Positions 17,711 to 26,176 of a DNA stretch of 33,032 nucleotides are shown here, in pieces; the stretch's first letter is position 1, and every line of letters starts with the position of its first letter. The notes beneath the pieces were generated by a model. It was not told the DNA's origin, searched no databases, and was given only the letters and a program-made list of their open reading frames with translations. The DNA comes from Pseudonocardia lacus (GTDB taxonomy: Bacteria > Actinomycetota > Actinomycetes > Mycobacteriales > Pseudonocardiaceae). Position numbers and translations under genes: made by a program. The stretch spans positions 1 to 33,032 of the forward strand of contig NZ_JAHDTH010000081.1 in assembly GCF_018531445.1 (NCBI RefSeq). The letters run 5' to 3'.

Positions 17711-18343
17711 TCAGACGAGCAGGGTGCGGGCAGCGCTCTTCCAGACCCTGAGGTGGGGGTCGGTGCGCGGGTCGCGGTCGTGCAGCGCGTAGCTCATCCC
17801 GACCCCGCGCATGCTGGTCAGCACCAGGTCGCGGACGGTCGGGTAGTACGGGTGCGCGGCCAGCTCGGGGCCGTAGTACTTGGCCATGCCGTCGCGGATG
17901 ACCGCGCCGAGCTCCTGCTCACCGGGCAGCAGCGCGGCGCGCAGGTCGTCGTTCGTGCGGGCCGCGGTCCACAGCTCGACGGCCGCCCAGAAGTGCGGCT
18001 CGGAGAAGGTCTCCCAGATCAGCTCGATGACCCGGTCGAGGCGCTCGTCGGGGGACAGGCCGTCGGGGATGTCGCGCAGCCGCTCGTCGGTGCGCCGCAT
18101 CCGCTCGATCGCCAGGTGCCGCGACGCCGCGACCAGCAGCTCGTCGCGGGACGGGAAGTGGTGCAGCAGCCTGCCCCGCGACACCCCGGCCCTGGCCTGG
18201 ATGCGCAGCGTCGTCGCGCCGCGGTAGCCGGACTCGACCAGGCACGCCACCGCGGCGTCCAGGATGCGGGTCCGGCTCGTGGCGGTGCGCTCCGCCCGCC
18301 GCCCGCGGGGCGGTGCGGCCGGGGGTTCGGGCGGGGAGGCCAT
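17711..18343 (-). CDS. TetR-family transcriptional regulator
   Basis: This 210-residue protein has an N-terminal helix-turn-helix (about residues 22-70; GATTLRIQARAGVSRGRLLHHFPSRDELL) after a Pro/Ala/Arg-rich tail, and a helical C-terminal ligand domain. It converges with the flavin-hydroxylase operon, so control of that operon is possible but not shown by any operator. A TACGCT box lies exactly 6 nt before the ATG with no clear Shine-Dalgarno, pointing to a leaderless transcript. Confidence 0.9.
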   Translation of the reverse strand: MASPPEPPAAPPRGRRAERTATSRTRILDAAVACLVESGYRGATTLRIQARAGVSRGRLLHHFPSRDELLVAASRHLAIERMRRTDERLRDIPDGLSPDERLDRVIELIWETFSEPHFWAAVELWTAARTNDDLRAALLPGEQELGAVIRDGMAKYYGPELAAHPYYPTVRDLVLTSMRGVGMSYALHDRDPRTDPHLRVWKSAARTLLV

Positions 18344-18349
18344 CCACGC

Positions 18350-18355
18350 AGCGTA
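18350..18355 (-). promoter_or_regulatory. Candidate -10 box of leaderless TetR gene
   Basis: TACGCT on the minus strand ends 6 nt before the ATG at 18343, the spacing expected if transcription starts at the first base of the start codon. There is no purine-rich ribosome-binding site between. No strong -35 is visible. Confidence 0.45.
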
Positions 18356-18389
18356 GCGAGCCCGCCGATGGGCCAGTTGGCGCCGACGG

Positions 18390-19445
18390 TCAGGGTGCCG
18401 GTGGCGGGCCCGTCGTGGTCCCGATGCGCAGGCGCACCGGCAGCAGCACGTCGGCCGGGGTGCGCCCGGCGACCAGCTCCATCGCCGCGTCGGCGGCGGC
18501 CCGACCCTTCTCGTCGCTGGGCTGGACGACGGTGGTCAGCACCGTCGACCCGAGCCAGTGCAGGTCGGCGCCGTCGAAGCCCACGACGGAGACGTCGCCG
18601 GGGACGTCGAGCCCGAGGTCGGCCGCGGCCCGCAGCACGCCGGCCGCGAGTACGTCGCTCTGCGCGACGATCGCGGTGGGCCGCTGCCCGGCCGGCGCGT
18701 CGAGCAGCGCCCGCCCGGCCATGGCGCCCTCGTCGACGGCGTTGCTGGCGGTCTCCAGGGTCGGCACCGCGCCGAACACGTCCTCCACGGCGAGCATCCG
18801 CTGGCGCACGTCGCGGTAGTGCAGGCGGGCGCGCCGGGCCGGGTCGACGGGGCCGCGGGTGCCGTCCAGGCGCAGCGGCATGACCACCTGCGCCACCCGG
18901 CGGTGGCCGAGGTCGTGCAGGTGCCGGGCCAGCTCGCGGGTGCCGCCGAGGTCGTCGACGTCGATCAGGACGACGCCGTCGACGTCGGGTCCCTCCACCG
19001 CCACGACGGGCACGCCGCGGGCGCGCAGCGCGCTCATCGCCGGGTCGTCCTCCAGGCCGCAGGTGGCGAAGATGGCCGCGTCGAGCGGCATGCGCGAGAT
19101 CAGCTCGGGGGCGGGGCGGCCCTCGTCGCCGGCCAGCAGCAGCAGCCCGACCCCGTGCGCGCCCAGCACCTCCGCGATGCCGTCGAGCAGTTGCGCGGCC
19201 ACCGGGTCGCGGAAGGCGTAGCGCAGCCGTTCCCCGACGAACGCGCCGATCACCCCGCTGCGGCCGCGGCGCAACGAGGCGGCGATCGGGTCGGGGCCGG
19301 CGTAGCCGATGTCGGCGGCCGCGGTGAGCACGCGCTCGCGCGTCGCCTCGGCCACCCGGGGGCTGCCGGAGAAGGCGAGCGACGCCGTCGACGCCGAGAC
19401 CCCGGCGCGCGCGGCCACGTCCGCGAGCGTGGGACGGGTGGACAC
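18390..19445 (-). CDS. LacI-family transcriptional regulator
   Basis: The 351-residue protein starts with a canonical LacI helix-turn-helix (TLADVAARAGVSASTASLAFSG, residues 6-27), followed by the hinge helix region (ATRERVLTAAADIGY) and a periplasmic-binding-protein-like sugar/effector domain. It is divergent from an MFS transporter, with a perfect 18-bp palindrome in the 137-bp gap, so it most likely represses that transporter. The effector is unknown. The start is GTG with a TAACCT box 6 nt upstream and no Shine-Dalgarno, suggesting a leaderless mRNA. Confidence 0.94.
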   Translation of the reverse strand: MSTRPTLADVAARAGVSASTASLAFSGSPRVAEATRERVLTAAADIGYAGPDPIAASLRRGRSGVIGAFVGERLRYAFRDPVAAQLLDGIAEVLGAHGVGLLLLAGDEGRPAPELISRMPLDAAIFATCGLEDDPAMSALRARGVPVVAVEGPDVDGVVLIDVDDLGGTRELARHLHDLGHRRVAQVVMPLRLDGTRGPVDPARRARLHYRDVRQRMLAVEDVFGAVPTLETASNAVDEGAMAGRALLDAPAGQRPTAIVAQSDVLAAGVLRAAADLGLDVPGDVSVVGFDGADLHWLGSTVLTTVVQPSDEKGRAAADAAMELVAGRTPADVLLPVRLRIGTTTGPPPAP

Positions 19446-19451
19446 GGCCGC

Positions 19452-19457
19452 AGGTTA
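19452..19457 (-). promoter_or_regulatory. Candidate -10 box of leaderless lacI-type gene
   Basis: TAACCT on the minus strand lies 6 nt before the GTG at 19445. About 16 bp further upstream is TGTGAC, a loose -35 candidate. No ribosome-binding site is visible. Confidence 0.45.
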
Positions 19458-19526
19458 CGCGGACCGGTGCGCGTCACAGCGGAACGGGGTTGAGTCGGGC
19501 GCGGCCGGCGGCGTACCGTCGACCAG

Positions 19527-19544
19527 GATCGAATCGATTCGATC
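19527..19544. promoter_or_regulatory. LacI-type operator upstream of MFS gene
   Basis: GATCGAATCGATTCGATC is a perfect 18-bp palindrome with the central CG typical of LacI-family operators. It lies 38 bp before the GTG of the MFS gene and 81 bp before the lacI-type start, in the promoter region of the former. Confidence 0.75.
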
Positions 19545-19582
19545 GAGCCGCCCGGCCCCGCGCCGCACGACGAGGAGAGCTT

Positions 19583-20815
19583 GTGAGCACCGACCCGACC
19601 ACGACGACGGAGCCGGGTCGCGCCGACGCCGCGCTCCGCCGCGCGCGCATCGCCGTGGTCGTCGCGTTCCTGGGCAACGGCCTGGCCTTCGCCACGCTGA
19701 TCGCCCGCACCCCGGCGATCCGCGACACCCTGGACCTGTCCTCCGGCCAGCTCGGCCTGCTGCTGCTGTGCCTGTCCGGCGGCGCGGTGTCCGGGCTGCC
19801 GCTGTCCGGGCCGCTGGTCAGCCGCAGCGGTCCGGCCCGCGGCGTGCTGCTGGGCATGTTCGCCGTGACCCTGGGCATGGCGCTGGTCGCCACCGGCCTG
19901 TTCACCGTCACGATCGCCCCGGTCGCGATCGGCCTGGCGTTCTGCGGGCTGGGCAGCGGCGTCTGGGACGTCTCGATGAACGTCGAGGGCGCCGACGTCG
20001 AGCGCAGGCTCGATCGCTCGCTGATGCCCCGGCTGCACGCCGCGTTCAGCATCGGCACGGTCGCCGGCGCGGCCGTCGGCGCCGCCGCGGCCGCGGCCGG
20101 CCTGCCGCTGCACTTCCAGCTGCTCCTGGTGGTGGTCGCGCTGCCGATCGCGGCGTTCCCGACCACCCGGGCGTTCCTGGGCCGCGCCGGCACGGCCGCG
20201 ACCGACGAGGAGACCGGCGAGCGGCGCAGCGCGCTGGCGGCGTGGCGCGAGCCCCGCACCCTGCTGATCGGGCTGCTGGTGCTCGGCTTCGCGTTCACCG
20301 AGGGCTCGGCCAACGACTGGATCGCCATCGCGTTCGTCGACGGCTACGGCGCCGGCGAGACGGTGGGCGCGGTCGCGTTCGGGTTCTTCGTCACGGCGAT
20401 GACGATCGGCCGGATGTTCGGCGGGTCGATGCTGGAGAGGTACGGGCGGGTCGCGGTGCTGCGGGTGACCGCACTGCTGGCCGTGGCCGGGCTGCTGCTG
20501 GTGCTGCTCGGCGGCAGCACCCCGGTCGGCCTGGTCGGCGCGCTCCTGTGGGGGGTGGGCGCGTCGCTGGGCTTCCCGGTCGGGATGAGCGCCGCCGCCG
20601 ACGACCCGGCCTTCGCCGCGTCGCGGGTGTCGGTGGTCAGCTCGGTCGGCTACACCGCGTTCCTGGCGGGTCCGCCGCTGATCGGCCTGCTGGCCGAGCA
20701 CACCGGCATCCTGCGGGCGCTGTTCGTCGTGCTGGGCGCGCTGGTGCTGGGCCTGCTGGTGGTCGGCGCCGCCCGCCCGCTGCCCGGGCCGGAGCCGGCC
20801 GAGCGCACCCACTGA
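19583..20815 (+). CDS. MFS transporter (LacI-controlled)
   Basis: The 410-residue protein has about 12 membrane helices and the MFS layout, with a cytoplasmic central loop (about residues 205-228). Its pattern (FLGNGLAFATLIARTPAIRDTL at the start, GSGVWDVSMNVEGADVER in the fourth to fifth helix region) resembles the FucP/YbjJ-type branch seen in actinobacteria. The start is GTG with GAGGAGAG just upstream. Divergence from a LacI regulator and the operator between them suggest a sugar or related small metabolite as substrate, but no catabolic gene accompanies it. Confidence 0.9.
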   Translation: MSTDPTTTTEPGRADAALRRARIAVVVAFLGNGLAFATLIARTPAIRDTLDLSSGQLGLLLLCLSGGAVSGLPLSGPLVSRSGPARGVLLGMFAVTLGMALVATGLFTVTIAPVAIGLAFCGLGSGVWDVSMNVEGADVERRLDRSLMPRLHAAFSIGTVAGAAVGAAAAAAGLPLHFQLLLVVVALPIAAFPTTRAFLGRAGTAATDEETGERRSALAAWREPRTLLIGLLVLGFAFTEGSANDWIAIAFVDGYGAGETVGAVAFGFFVTAMTIGRMFGGSMLERYGRVAVLRVTALLAVAGLLLVLLGGSTPVGLVGALLWGVGASLGFPVGMSAAADDPAFAASRVSVVSSVGYTAFLAGPPLIGLLAEHTGILRALFVVLGALVLGLLVVGAARPLPGPEPAERTH

Positions 20816-20828
20816 CGCTCCGCCGGAG

Positions 20829-20881
20829 TTCAGGAAAGCCACGATGCTGCCCGCAGAGGGCAGCATCGTGGCTTTCCTGAA
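20829..20881. repeat. Perfect 24-bp-stem hairpin (REP-like or terminator)
   Basis: Arms 20829-20852 (begins TTCAGGAAAGCCACGATG) and 20858-20881 are perfectly complementary over 24 bp with a 5-nt loop GCAGA. It starts 13 bp after the MFS stop codon. The stem is A/T-richer than its surroundings. There is no T-run, so termination would not be by the classical U-tract mechanism. It is unrelated in sequence to the 65-nt elements but similar in design and placement. Confidence 0.92.
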
Positions 20882-20933
20882 CCAGGGGTGAGGAACGCCG
20901 AGGTTAACGCGTGTTTCGGGACCGTTCGGGCCC

Positions 20934-20963
20934 TTGACAGCGGGCCGGGTCGACGCGAACCCT
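20934..20963 (+). promoter_or_regulatory. Weak candidate promoter of the Rieske/DMGDH operon
   Basis: A perfect TTGACA -35 hexamer (20934-20939) lies about 100 bp before the first gene. With an 18-bp spacer the -10 position reads AACCCT, which is poor. A small inverted repeat GGTG-N3-CACC follows. Only the -35 is persuasive; an activator would probably be needed. Confidence 0.3.
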
Positions 20964-21037
20964 GTTGCGGGTGACGCACCTTGTTCCGTAGTGCGCACCG
21001 AAAGCGCTCACCGTCCGCGCACCCGATGGGGCCTGAA

Positions 21038-21367
21038 ATGATCCACGTCTGCTCGCTGGCCGACCTCCCCCGCGGCAGCGCCCGCCGCCTCCCGCTCCGC
21101 CCCCCGGTCTCGGTCTTCCACACCGACGACGGCGAGTTCTACGCGATCGACGACACCTGCACCCACCAGGACGCCTCGCTCGCGGACGGCTGGCTGGAGG
21201 GCTGCGAGGTCGAGTGCCCGCTGCACGCGGCCATCTTCGACCTGCGCACGGGAGAACCCGACGGGATGCTGGCCCGCGAGCCCGTGCGCACCCACCATGT
21301 GGTCGTGAGCAACGAAGCGGTCTACGTGGTCCTGTCCGGCACCGAGCAGCTCGACGCGGCGTCATGA
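21038..21367 (+). CDS. Rieske-type ferredoxin
   Basis: The 109-residue protein is a single soluble Rieske domain. Cluster ligands are Cys41 and His43 (DTCTHQDAS) and Cys60 and His63 (VECPLHAAIFDLRTG). Such ferredoxins pass electrons to ring-hydroxylating or N-demethylating Rieske oxygenases. The ATG at 21038 begins the domain directly and has GGGG about 8 nt upstream. Its stop overlaps the next start (ATGA), tying it to the DMGDH-like enzyme and, two genes on, a Rieske oxygenase alpha subunit, its probable electron acceptor. No ferredoxin reductase is encoded in the window. Confidence 0.93.
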   Translation: MIHVCSLADLPRGSARRLPLRPPVSVFHTDDGEFYAIDDTCTHQDASLADGWLEGCEVECPLHAAIFDLRTGEPDGMLAREPVRTHHVVVSNEAVYVVLSGTEQLDAAS

Positions 21368-23784
21368 CCGGACCCCGGGTCGTCGTCATCGGGGCCGGGG
21401 TGGTCGGCGCGGCGGTCGGCGACGAGCTGACCGCCCGCGGCTGGACCGACGTCACGGTGCTCGACCGCGGCGAGCTGCCGCTGCCGGGCGGCTCCAGCTC
21501 GCACGCCCCGGGCCTGGTGTTCCAGACCAACCCGTCGAAGACCATGGCCGGCTTCGCCCGCTACACGGTGGAGAAGCTCTCCGCGCTGGAGCTCGACGGG
21601 CAGCCCTGCTTCAACCGGGTCGGCGGCCTGGAGGTGGCCACCACCCCGGAGCGGATGGGCGAGCTGGCCCGCCGGCACGGCCTGGCCACCAGCTGGGGCA
21701 TCGGGTCGCGGCTGGTCGACCCCGAGGAGTGCGCCGCCCTGCACCCGCTGCTGCCGGCGAGCAGCGTGCTGGGCGGCTTCCACATCCCGACCGACGGCCT
21801 CGCCGCCGCACCGCGCGCGGTCGCCGCCCAGCTGGCCCGGGCCCAGGAGCGCGGGGCCACCGTGCGCGGCGGGGTCCGGGTCCTCGACGTCAGCACCGCC
21901 GGTGGCAGGGTCACCGGCGTCGTCACCGACCAGGGCGAGGTTGCGGCCGACGTGGTCGTCTCGGCGACCGGGTTCTGGGGCCCGCGCACCGGGGCGCTCG
22001 TCGGCCTGACGATCCCGCTGCTGCCGATGGCCCACCAGTACGCCCGCACCGGCCCGCTGGCCGAGCTGGCCGGGCGCAACCCGGGCACCACCAACCCGTT
22101 CGACGCGTCCGCGCCGATCCTGCGCCACCAGGACCGCGACCTGTACTTCCGCGAGCACGGCGACCGCGTCGGCATCGGCTCCTACGCCCACGACCCGATC
22201 CCGGTCTCGCTCGACCGGCTGGGCGCCGACCCGATGCCCAGCGTCCTGGACTTCACCCCGGACGACTTCGCGCCGTCCTGGTCGGACGCGGTCGAGCTGC
22301 TGCCCGCACTCGCCGCCACCGGCGTGGAGAGCGGCATCAACGGCATCTTCTCGTTCACCCCGGACGGCAACCCGCTGATCGGCGAGCACCCCGGGCTGAG
22401 CGGGTTCTGGGTCGCCGAGGCCGTCTGGGTGACGCACTCGGCGGGCGTCGGCCGCGCGCTGGCGCACTGGCTGACCGCCGGCGAGCCCGACGTCGACCTG
22501 CACGAGTGCGACCTCAACCGGTTCGAGCCCGTCCAGCTCACCCCGACGAACGTCGCCGCGCGCAGCACCCGCAACTTCGTCGAGGTCTACGACATCCTGC
22601 ACCCGCTCGACCCGCCGGAGGTGCAGCGCCCGCTGCGCACCAGCCCGTTCCACGCCCGCCAGGTCGAGCTGGGCGCGGTGTTCGACCAGTCGGCCACCGG
22701 GTGGGAGCGCCCGCGCTGGTTCGCCGCCAACGCCGAGCTGCCCGAGGTCGACAAGATCCCGACGCGGGGCGCGTGGGCGGCCCGGCACTGGTCGCCGATC
22801 GCCGGGGCCGAGGCGCTGGTCACCCGCGACCGGGTGGCGATGTACGACATGACCCCGCTGAAGCGCCTCGAGGTCACCGGCCCCGGCGCCCTCGACCTGC
22901 TCGACGGGCTGACCAGCAACAACCTGCGCAAGAAGGTCGGCTCGGTCAGCTACACGCTGCTGCTGGAGCCCTCCGGCGGCGTGCGCAGCGACCTGACCGT
23001 GGCCCGGTTCGGCGAGCAGACCTTCCAGGTCGGCGCCAACTCCAACCTCGACCTCGACGCGCTGCTGCGCGCGGCCGGCCCGGGGGTGCACATCACCGAC
23101 GTCACCGGCGGCACCTGCTGCATCGGGCTGTGGGGGCCGAAGGCGCGCGAGGTGCTCGCCGCCGTCACCACCGACGACATCGGGTTCGGCTACTTCCAGG
23201 CCCGCGAGCTGGACGTCGCCGGGGTGCCGGTGCGCGCGCTGCGCGTGTCCTACGTCGGCGAGATGGGCTGGGAGCTCTACGCGAGCGCCGAGCTGGGTCT
23301 GCGGCTGTGGGACGTGCTGTGGGACGCCGGTCGCCGGCACGGCGTCATCGCCGCCGGGCGCAGCGCGTTCGACTCGCTGCGGCTGGAGAAGGGCTACCGG
23401 TCCGCCGGCGCCGACATGACCACCGAGCACGACCCGTACGAGGCCGGGCTCGGGTTCGCCGTCCGGCCGGGCAGCTACCCGGGCGCCGACGCGCTGGACG
23501 CGGAGCGGGCCCCGGCCCGCCGGCTCGTCCCGCTGCTGCTGTCCGACCGGAACCAGGTCGTCATGGGCAAGGAGCCGGTCTTCCACGACGGCACCGCCGT
23601 CGGCTACGTGACCAGCGCCGCCTACGGCTACTCGATCGACGCCAGCATCGCCTACGCCTGGCTGCCCGCCGCGGCCGCCGAAGCGGGCACCGGCGTGCAG
23701 GTGGAGTACTTCGGCGAGCGGCTGGACGCCGTCGTCGCCACCGAGCCCCTCTACGACGCCGAGCGGAAGAAGCTGCGCGGATGA
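21364..23784 (+). CDS. Dimethylglycine-dehydrogenase-like FAD/folate enzyme (DAO + GcvT domains)
   Basis: The 806-residue protein has an FAD-binding DAO domain (GAGVVG at 10-15), a middle FAO_M-type segment (about 365-425), a GcvT folate-binding domain (about 430-700) and its C-terminal barrel (about 715-800). His47 in SSSHAPGLVF sits where dimethylglycine/sarcosine dehydrogenases and dimethylglycine oxidase carry the covalent histidyl-FAD link. The family removes an N-methyl group and transfers it to tetrahydrofolate as the methylene form. It is flanked with 4-nt overlaps by Rieske ferredoxin and Rieske oxygenase genes, so dimethylglycine made from glycine betaine is the most economical substrate. 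Sarcosine or another N-methyl amine is possible. Whether electrons go to oxygen or to a carrier is unknown. Confidence 0.92.
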   Translation: MTGPRVVVIGAGVVGAAVGDELTARGWTDVTVLDRGELPLPGGSSSHAPGLVFQTNPSKTMAGFARYTVEKLSALELDGQPCFNRVGGLEVATTPERMGELARRHGLATSWGIGSRLVDPEECAALHPLLPASSVLGGFHIPTDGLAAAPRAVAAQLARAQERGATVRGGVRVLDVSTAGGRVTGVVTDQGEVAADVVVSATGFWGPRTGALVGLTIPLLPMAHQYARTGPLAELAGRNPGTTNPFDASAPILRHQDRDLYFREHGDRVGIGSYAHDPIPVSLDRLGADPMPSVLDFTPDDFAPSWSDAVELLPALAATGVESGINGIFSFTPDGNPLIGEHPGLSGFWVAEAVWVTHSAGVGRALAHWLTAGEPDVDLHECDLNRFEPVQLTPTNVAARSTRNFVEVYDILHPLDPPEVQRPLRTSPFHARQVELGAVFDQSATGWERPRWFAANAELPEVDKIPTRGAWAARHWSPIAGAEALVTRDRVAMYDMTPLKRLEVTGPGALDLLDGLTSNNLRKKVGSVSYTLLLEPSGGVRSDLTVARFGEQTFQVGANSNLDLDALLRAAGPGVHITDVTGGTCCIGLWGPKAREVLAAVTTDDIGFGYFQARELDVAGVPVRALRVSYVGEMGWELYASAELGLRLWDVLWDAGRRHGVIAAGRSAFDSLRLEKGYRSAGADMTTEHDPYEAGLGFAVRPGSYPGADALDAERAPARRLVPLLLSDRNQVVMGKEPVFHDGTAVGYVTSAAYGYSIDASIAYAWLPAAAAEAGTGVQVEYFGERLDAVVATEPLYDAERKKLRG

Positions 23785-24917
23785 CCGCACTCGAGTCCGG
23801 CCCGGACGTCGCCACCGGGTCGAGCTTGATCCCGACCCTGCCGGGCTCGGCCTACACGGACCCGGCCGTGTTCACCGCCGAGCAGGAGCGGATCTTCGAA
23901 CCGGCCTGGGCGTGCGTCGCGCTGGCGAGCGACCTGGACAAGCCGGGGGCGTTCCAGAAGGTGCAGGTCGGGCGGGAGAGCGTGGTGCTCGTCCGCGGCC
24001 GCGACGGCGCGATCCGGGCGTTCCTCAACGTGTGCCGCCACCGCGGCGCGCAGCTGTGCACGGAGGAGTCCGGCGCACTGCGGCGCAACCTGCAGTGCCC
24101 CTACCACGCCTGGACCTACGACTTCACCGGCAAGCTGGTCGCGGCGCCGAACCTGACCTCGATGCCCGACGTCGACCGCGTCGAGCACGGCCTGCACAAG
24201 GTGCACGTCACCGAGTGGCTCGGCTACGTGTGGGTGTGCCTGGCCGAGCAGCCGCCGTCCTTCGACGACGAGGTGCGTGCCGAGGTCACCGGCCGCCTCG
24301 GCACGCCGGCCGCGATCGACGCCTACGACGTGGGGCGGCTGGCGCTGGGCCGGCGCATCACCTACGACGTCGCGGCCAACTGGAAGCTCATCATCGAGAA
24401 CTTCATGGAGTGCTACCACTGCGCGACGATCCACCCCGAGCTCACCGCGGTGCTGCCGGAGTTCGCCGACGGCTACGCCGCGCAGTACTACGTCGGCCAC
24501 GGCGCCGAGTTCGCCGCCGACGCCCAGGGCTTCACGGTCGACGGCCGGGCGGGCGAGCAGCGCCTGCCCGGCATCGCCGACGACCAGGACCGCCGCTACT
24601 ACGCCATCACGATCAAGCCCGGCGTGTTCGTCAACCTGGTGCCCGACCACGTCATCGTGCACCGGATGGTCCCGCTGGCCGCCGACCGCACGAAGGTCGT
24701 CTGCGACTGGCTGTTCGCCCCGGACGCGGTGGCCTCCGGCCGCGACCTGGGCGCCTCGGTGGAGCTGTTCCACCGGGTCAACGAGCAGGACTTCGAGGCC
24801 TGCGAGCGGACGCAGCCGGCGATGAGCAGCCGGGCCTACCGGGCCGGCGGGGTGCTGGTGCCCAGCGAGCACCACATCGGGCTGTTCCACGAGTGGGTGC
24901 AGCAGCGGCTGGCCTGA
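23781..24917 (+). CDS. Rieske oxygenase alpha subunit (glycine-betaine-monooxygenase-like)
   Basis: The 378-residue protein has an N-terminal Rieske domain (Cys85-x-His87 and Cys106-x-x-His109) and a C-terminal catalytic domain with ENFMECYHCATIHPEL, where His213 and His218 are the mononuclear-iron histidines. ENFMECYHC is characteristic of the branch acting on quaternary amines (glycine betaine GbcA, carnitine, stachydrine) rather than classical aromatic dioxygenases. It would oxidatively remove a methyl as formaldehyde, converting glycine betaine to dimethylglycine. The start overlaps the DMGDH-like stop (ATGA). It ends only 10 bp from the convergent MFS stop. Stachydrine or carnitine remain possible substrates. 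Confidence 0.92.
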   Translation: MTALESGPDVATGSSLIPTLPGSAYTDPAVFTAEQERIFEPAWACVALASDLDKPGAFQKVQVGRESVVLVRGRDGAIRAFLNVCRHRGAQLCTEESGALRRNLQCPYHAWTYDFTGKLVAAPNLTSMPDVDRVEHGLHKVHVTEWLGYVWVCLAEQPPSFDDEVRAEVTGRLGTPAAIDAYDVGRLALGRRITYDVAANWKLIIENFMECYHCATIHPELTAVLPEFADGYAAQYYVGHGAEFAADAQGFTVDGRAGEQRLPGIADDQDRRYYAITIKPGVFVNLVPDHVIVHRMVPLAADRTKVVCDWLFAPDAVASGRDLGASVELFHRVNEQDFEACERTQPAMSSRAYRAGGVLVPSEHHIGLFHEWVQQRLA

Positions 24918-24927
24918 TCCCCGCCTC

Positions 24928-26127
24928 CTACCCGCGGGTCCGCTCTGCCCAGCGGGCGGCCCCCGGCACGGCGCACCCCGCGGCCAGGAAGATCCCGGCC
25001 GCCAGCGTCCAGCCGCCCGCGCCCCAGCCGTCGAGCGCGAGGGTGAACAGCCCCGGCCCGACCATCTGCACCGTCGCCGTGGCCGCCTCGGCGGCGCCCT
25101 GGTAGGCGCCACGGTCCTCCTCGCGCATGTACCCCAGCGAGAGCGTCCACGCGGCCGCCACGTAGCCGAGCTCGCCGGCCAGGTGGAGCACCCCGGCCGC
25201 GACGACCACCGCCCCGGCCGCGATCCCGGCCCCGGACGTCGTCCCGGCCAGCAGCAGGCACGCCGCTGCCAGCACGACCCCCGACCACGCCGCCGTCCGC
25301 GCGGCCCGGCGCGGTGTCCGGGCGAGGTGCCCACAGGGGACCTGCAGCAGCGCGATCCCCACCGAGCTGAGCACCACGATGGCCCCGGACAGCGCGAGCG
25401 GCAGCCGGGTGTGCCCGGCGATCCACAGCGGCAGGCCGGTCGACAGCATCGCCCAGCACAGCGACAGCACCGCCGTGACGCCGACGAGCGCGCAGTACGG
25501 CCGGTCGCGCAGCACCGACCGCAGCCCCCGGCGCGCCCGCGGCTCCGGCCGGGTGGGTGAGGGCACACCGAGGGTGGACACGGCCAGCGCCAGGAACGCG
25601 ACCACGTTGGCGATGATCGCGAGCCGGTAGCCGGACGGCTGGTCGGAGACCAGCACCAGCGAGCCCACGGCGGCGCCGACCGCGTTGCCGGCGTGCTGGG
25701 CGGCGCGCTGACCGGCGAGCGCGCGCACCCGGGCCACCGGGTCGGCGACCAGGCCGGCGACCAGGGCCGTGCGCACCGCGGAGCCGCCGTTGGCCAGCGC
25801 CACGAACACGACGGTGACCAGCAGGAACACCGGCAGCGACCCGGCCAGCAGGTAGCCGCCCATCGCGGCGGAGCGGACGGCCGTCAGCGCGACGAGGAGC
25901 CGGCGCGCGTCGAGCCGGTCGGCCAGCGCGCCGATGGGCGCTGCCGCGGCCAACCCGACCGCCCCGGCCACGGTCATCCCCAACCCGACCGTGGCGGGGG
26001 AGTGGCCCAGCACCCGGGTCAGGTAGAGCGCCCAGATCGTGAACCACAGCCCGTCGCCGATGGCGGACACGCCGCGCCCCCACAGCAGCCGGCGCAGGCC
26101 GGCGTCCACCGCTGTCCGCACCGCCAT
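24928..26127 (-). CDS. MFS transporter (ArsR-controlled exporter)
   Basis: The 399-residue protein has about 12 membrane helices with motif A-like GALADRLDARRLL between helices 2 and 3. The N-terminal WGRGVSAIGDGLWFTIWALYL is typical of a common actinobacterial exporter group. It is divergent from an ArsR-type regulator with a perfect inverted repeat next to its start, so ligand-induced efflux is likely. Despite sitting beside the Rieske operon it is on the opposite strand and convergent, so it is probably not part of that pathway. The ATG at 26127 follows GGGTGGA. Confidence 0.9.
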   Translation of the reverse strand: MAVRTAVDAGLRRLLWGRGVSAIGDGLWFTIWALYLTRVLGHSPATVGLGMTVAGAVGLAAAAPIGALADRLDARRLLVALTAVRSAAMGGYLLAGSLPVFLLVTVVFVALANGGSAVRTALVAGLVADPVARVRALAGQRAAQHAGNAVGAAVGSLVLVSDQPSGYRLAIIANVVAFLALAVSTLGVPSPTRPEPRARRGLRSVLRDRPYCALVGVTAVLSLCWAMLSTGLPLWIAGHTRLPLALSGAIVVLSSVGIALLQVPCGHLARTPRRAARTAAWSGVVLAAACLLLAGTTSGAGIAAGAVVVAAGVLHLAGELGYVAAAWTLSLGYMREEDRGAYQGAAEAATATVQMVGPGLFTLALDGWGAGGWTLAAGIFLAAGCAVPGAARWAERTRG

Positions 26128-26138
26128 CGGTCCACCCT

Positions 26139-26159
26139 TCACAATTTGATGAATTGTGA
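26139..26159. promoter_or_regulatory. Operator-like inverted repeat between MFS and ArsR-type genes
   Basis: TCACAATT-N5-AATTGTGA is a perfect 8-bp inverted repeat, strikingly AT-rich for this genome. It lies 11 bp upstream of the MFS start codon, where a bound regulator would block transcription or initiation. It fits the symmetric sites of ArsR-fold dimers. Confidence 0.75.
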
Positions 26160-26176
26160 CCGTAGGGTGCGGACAT

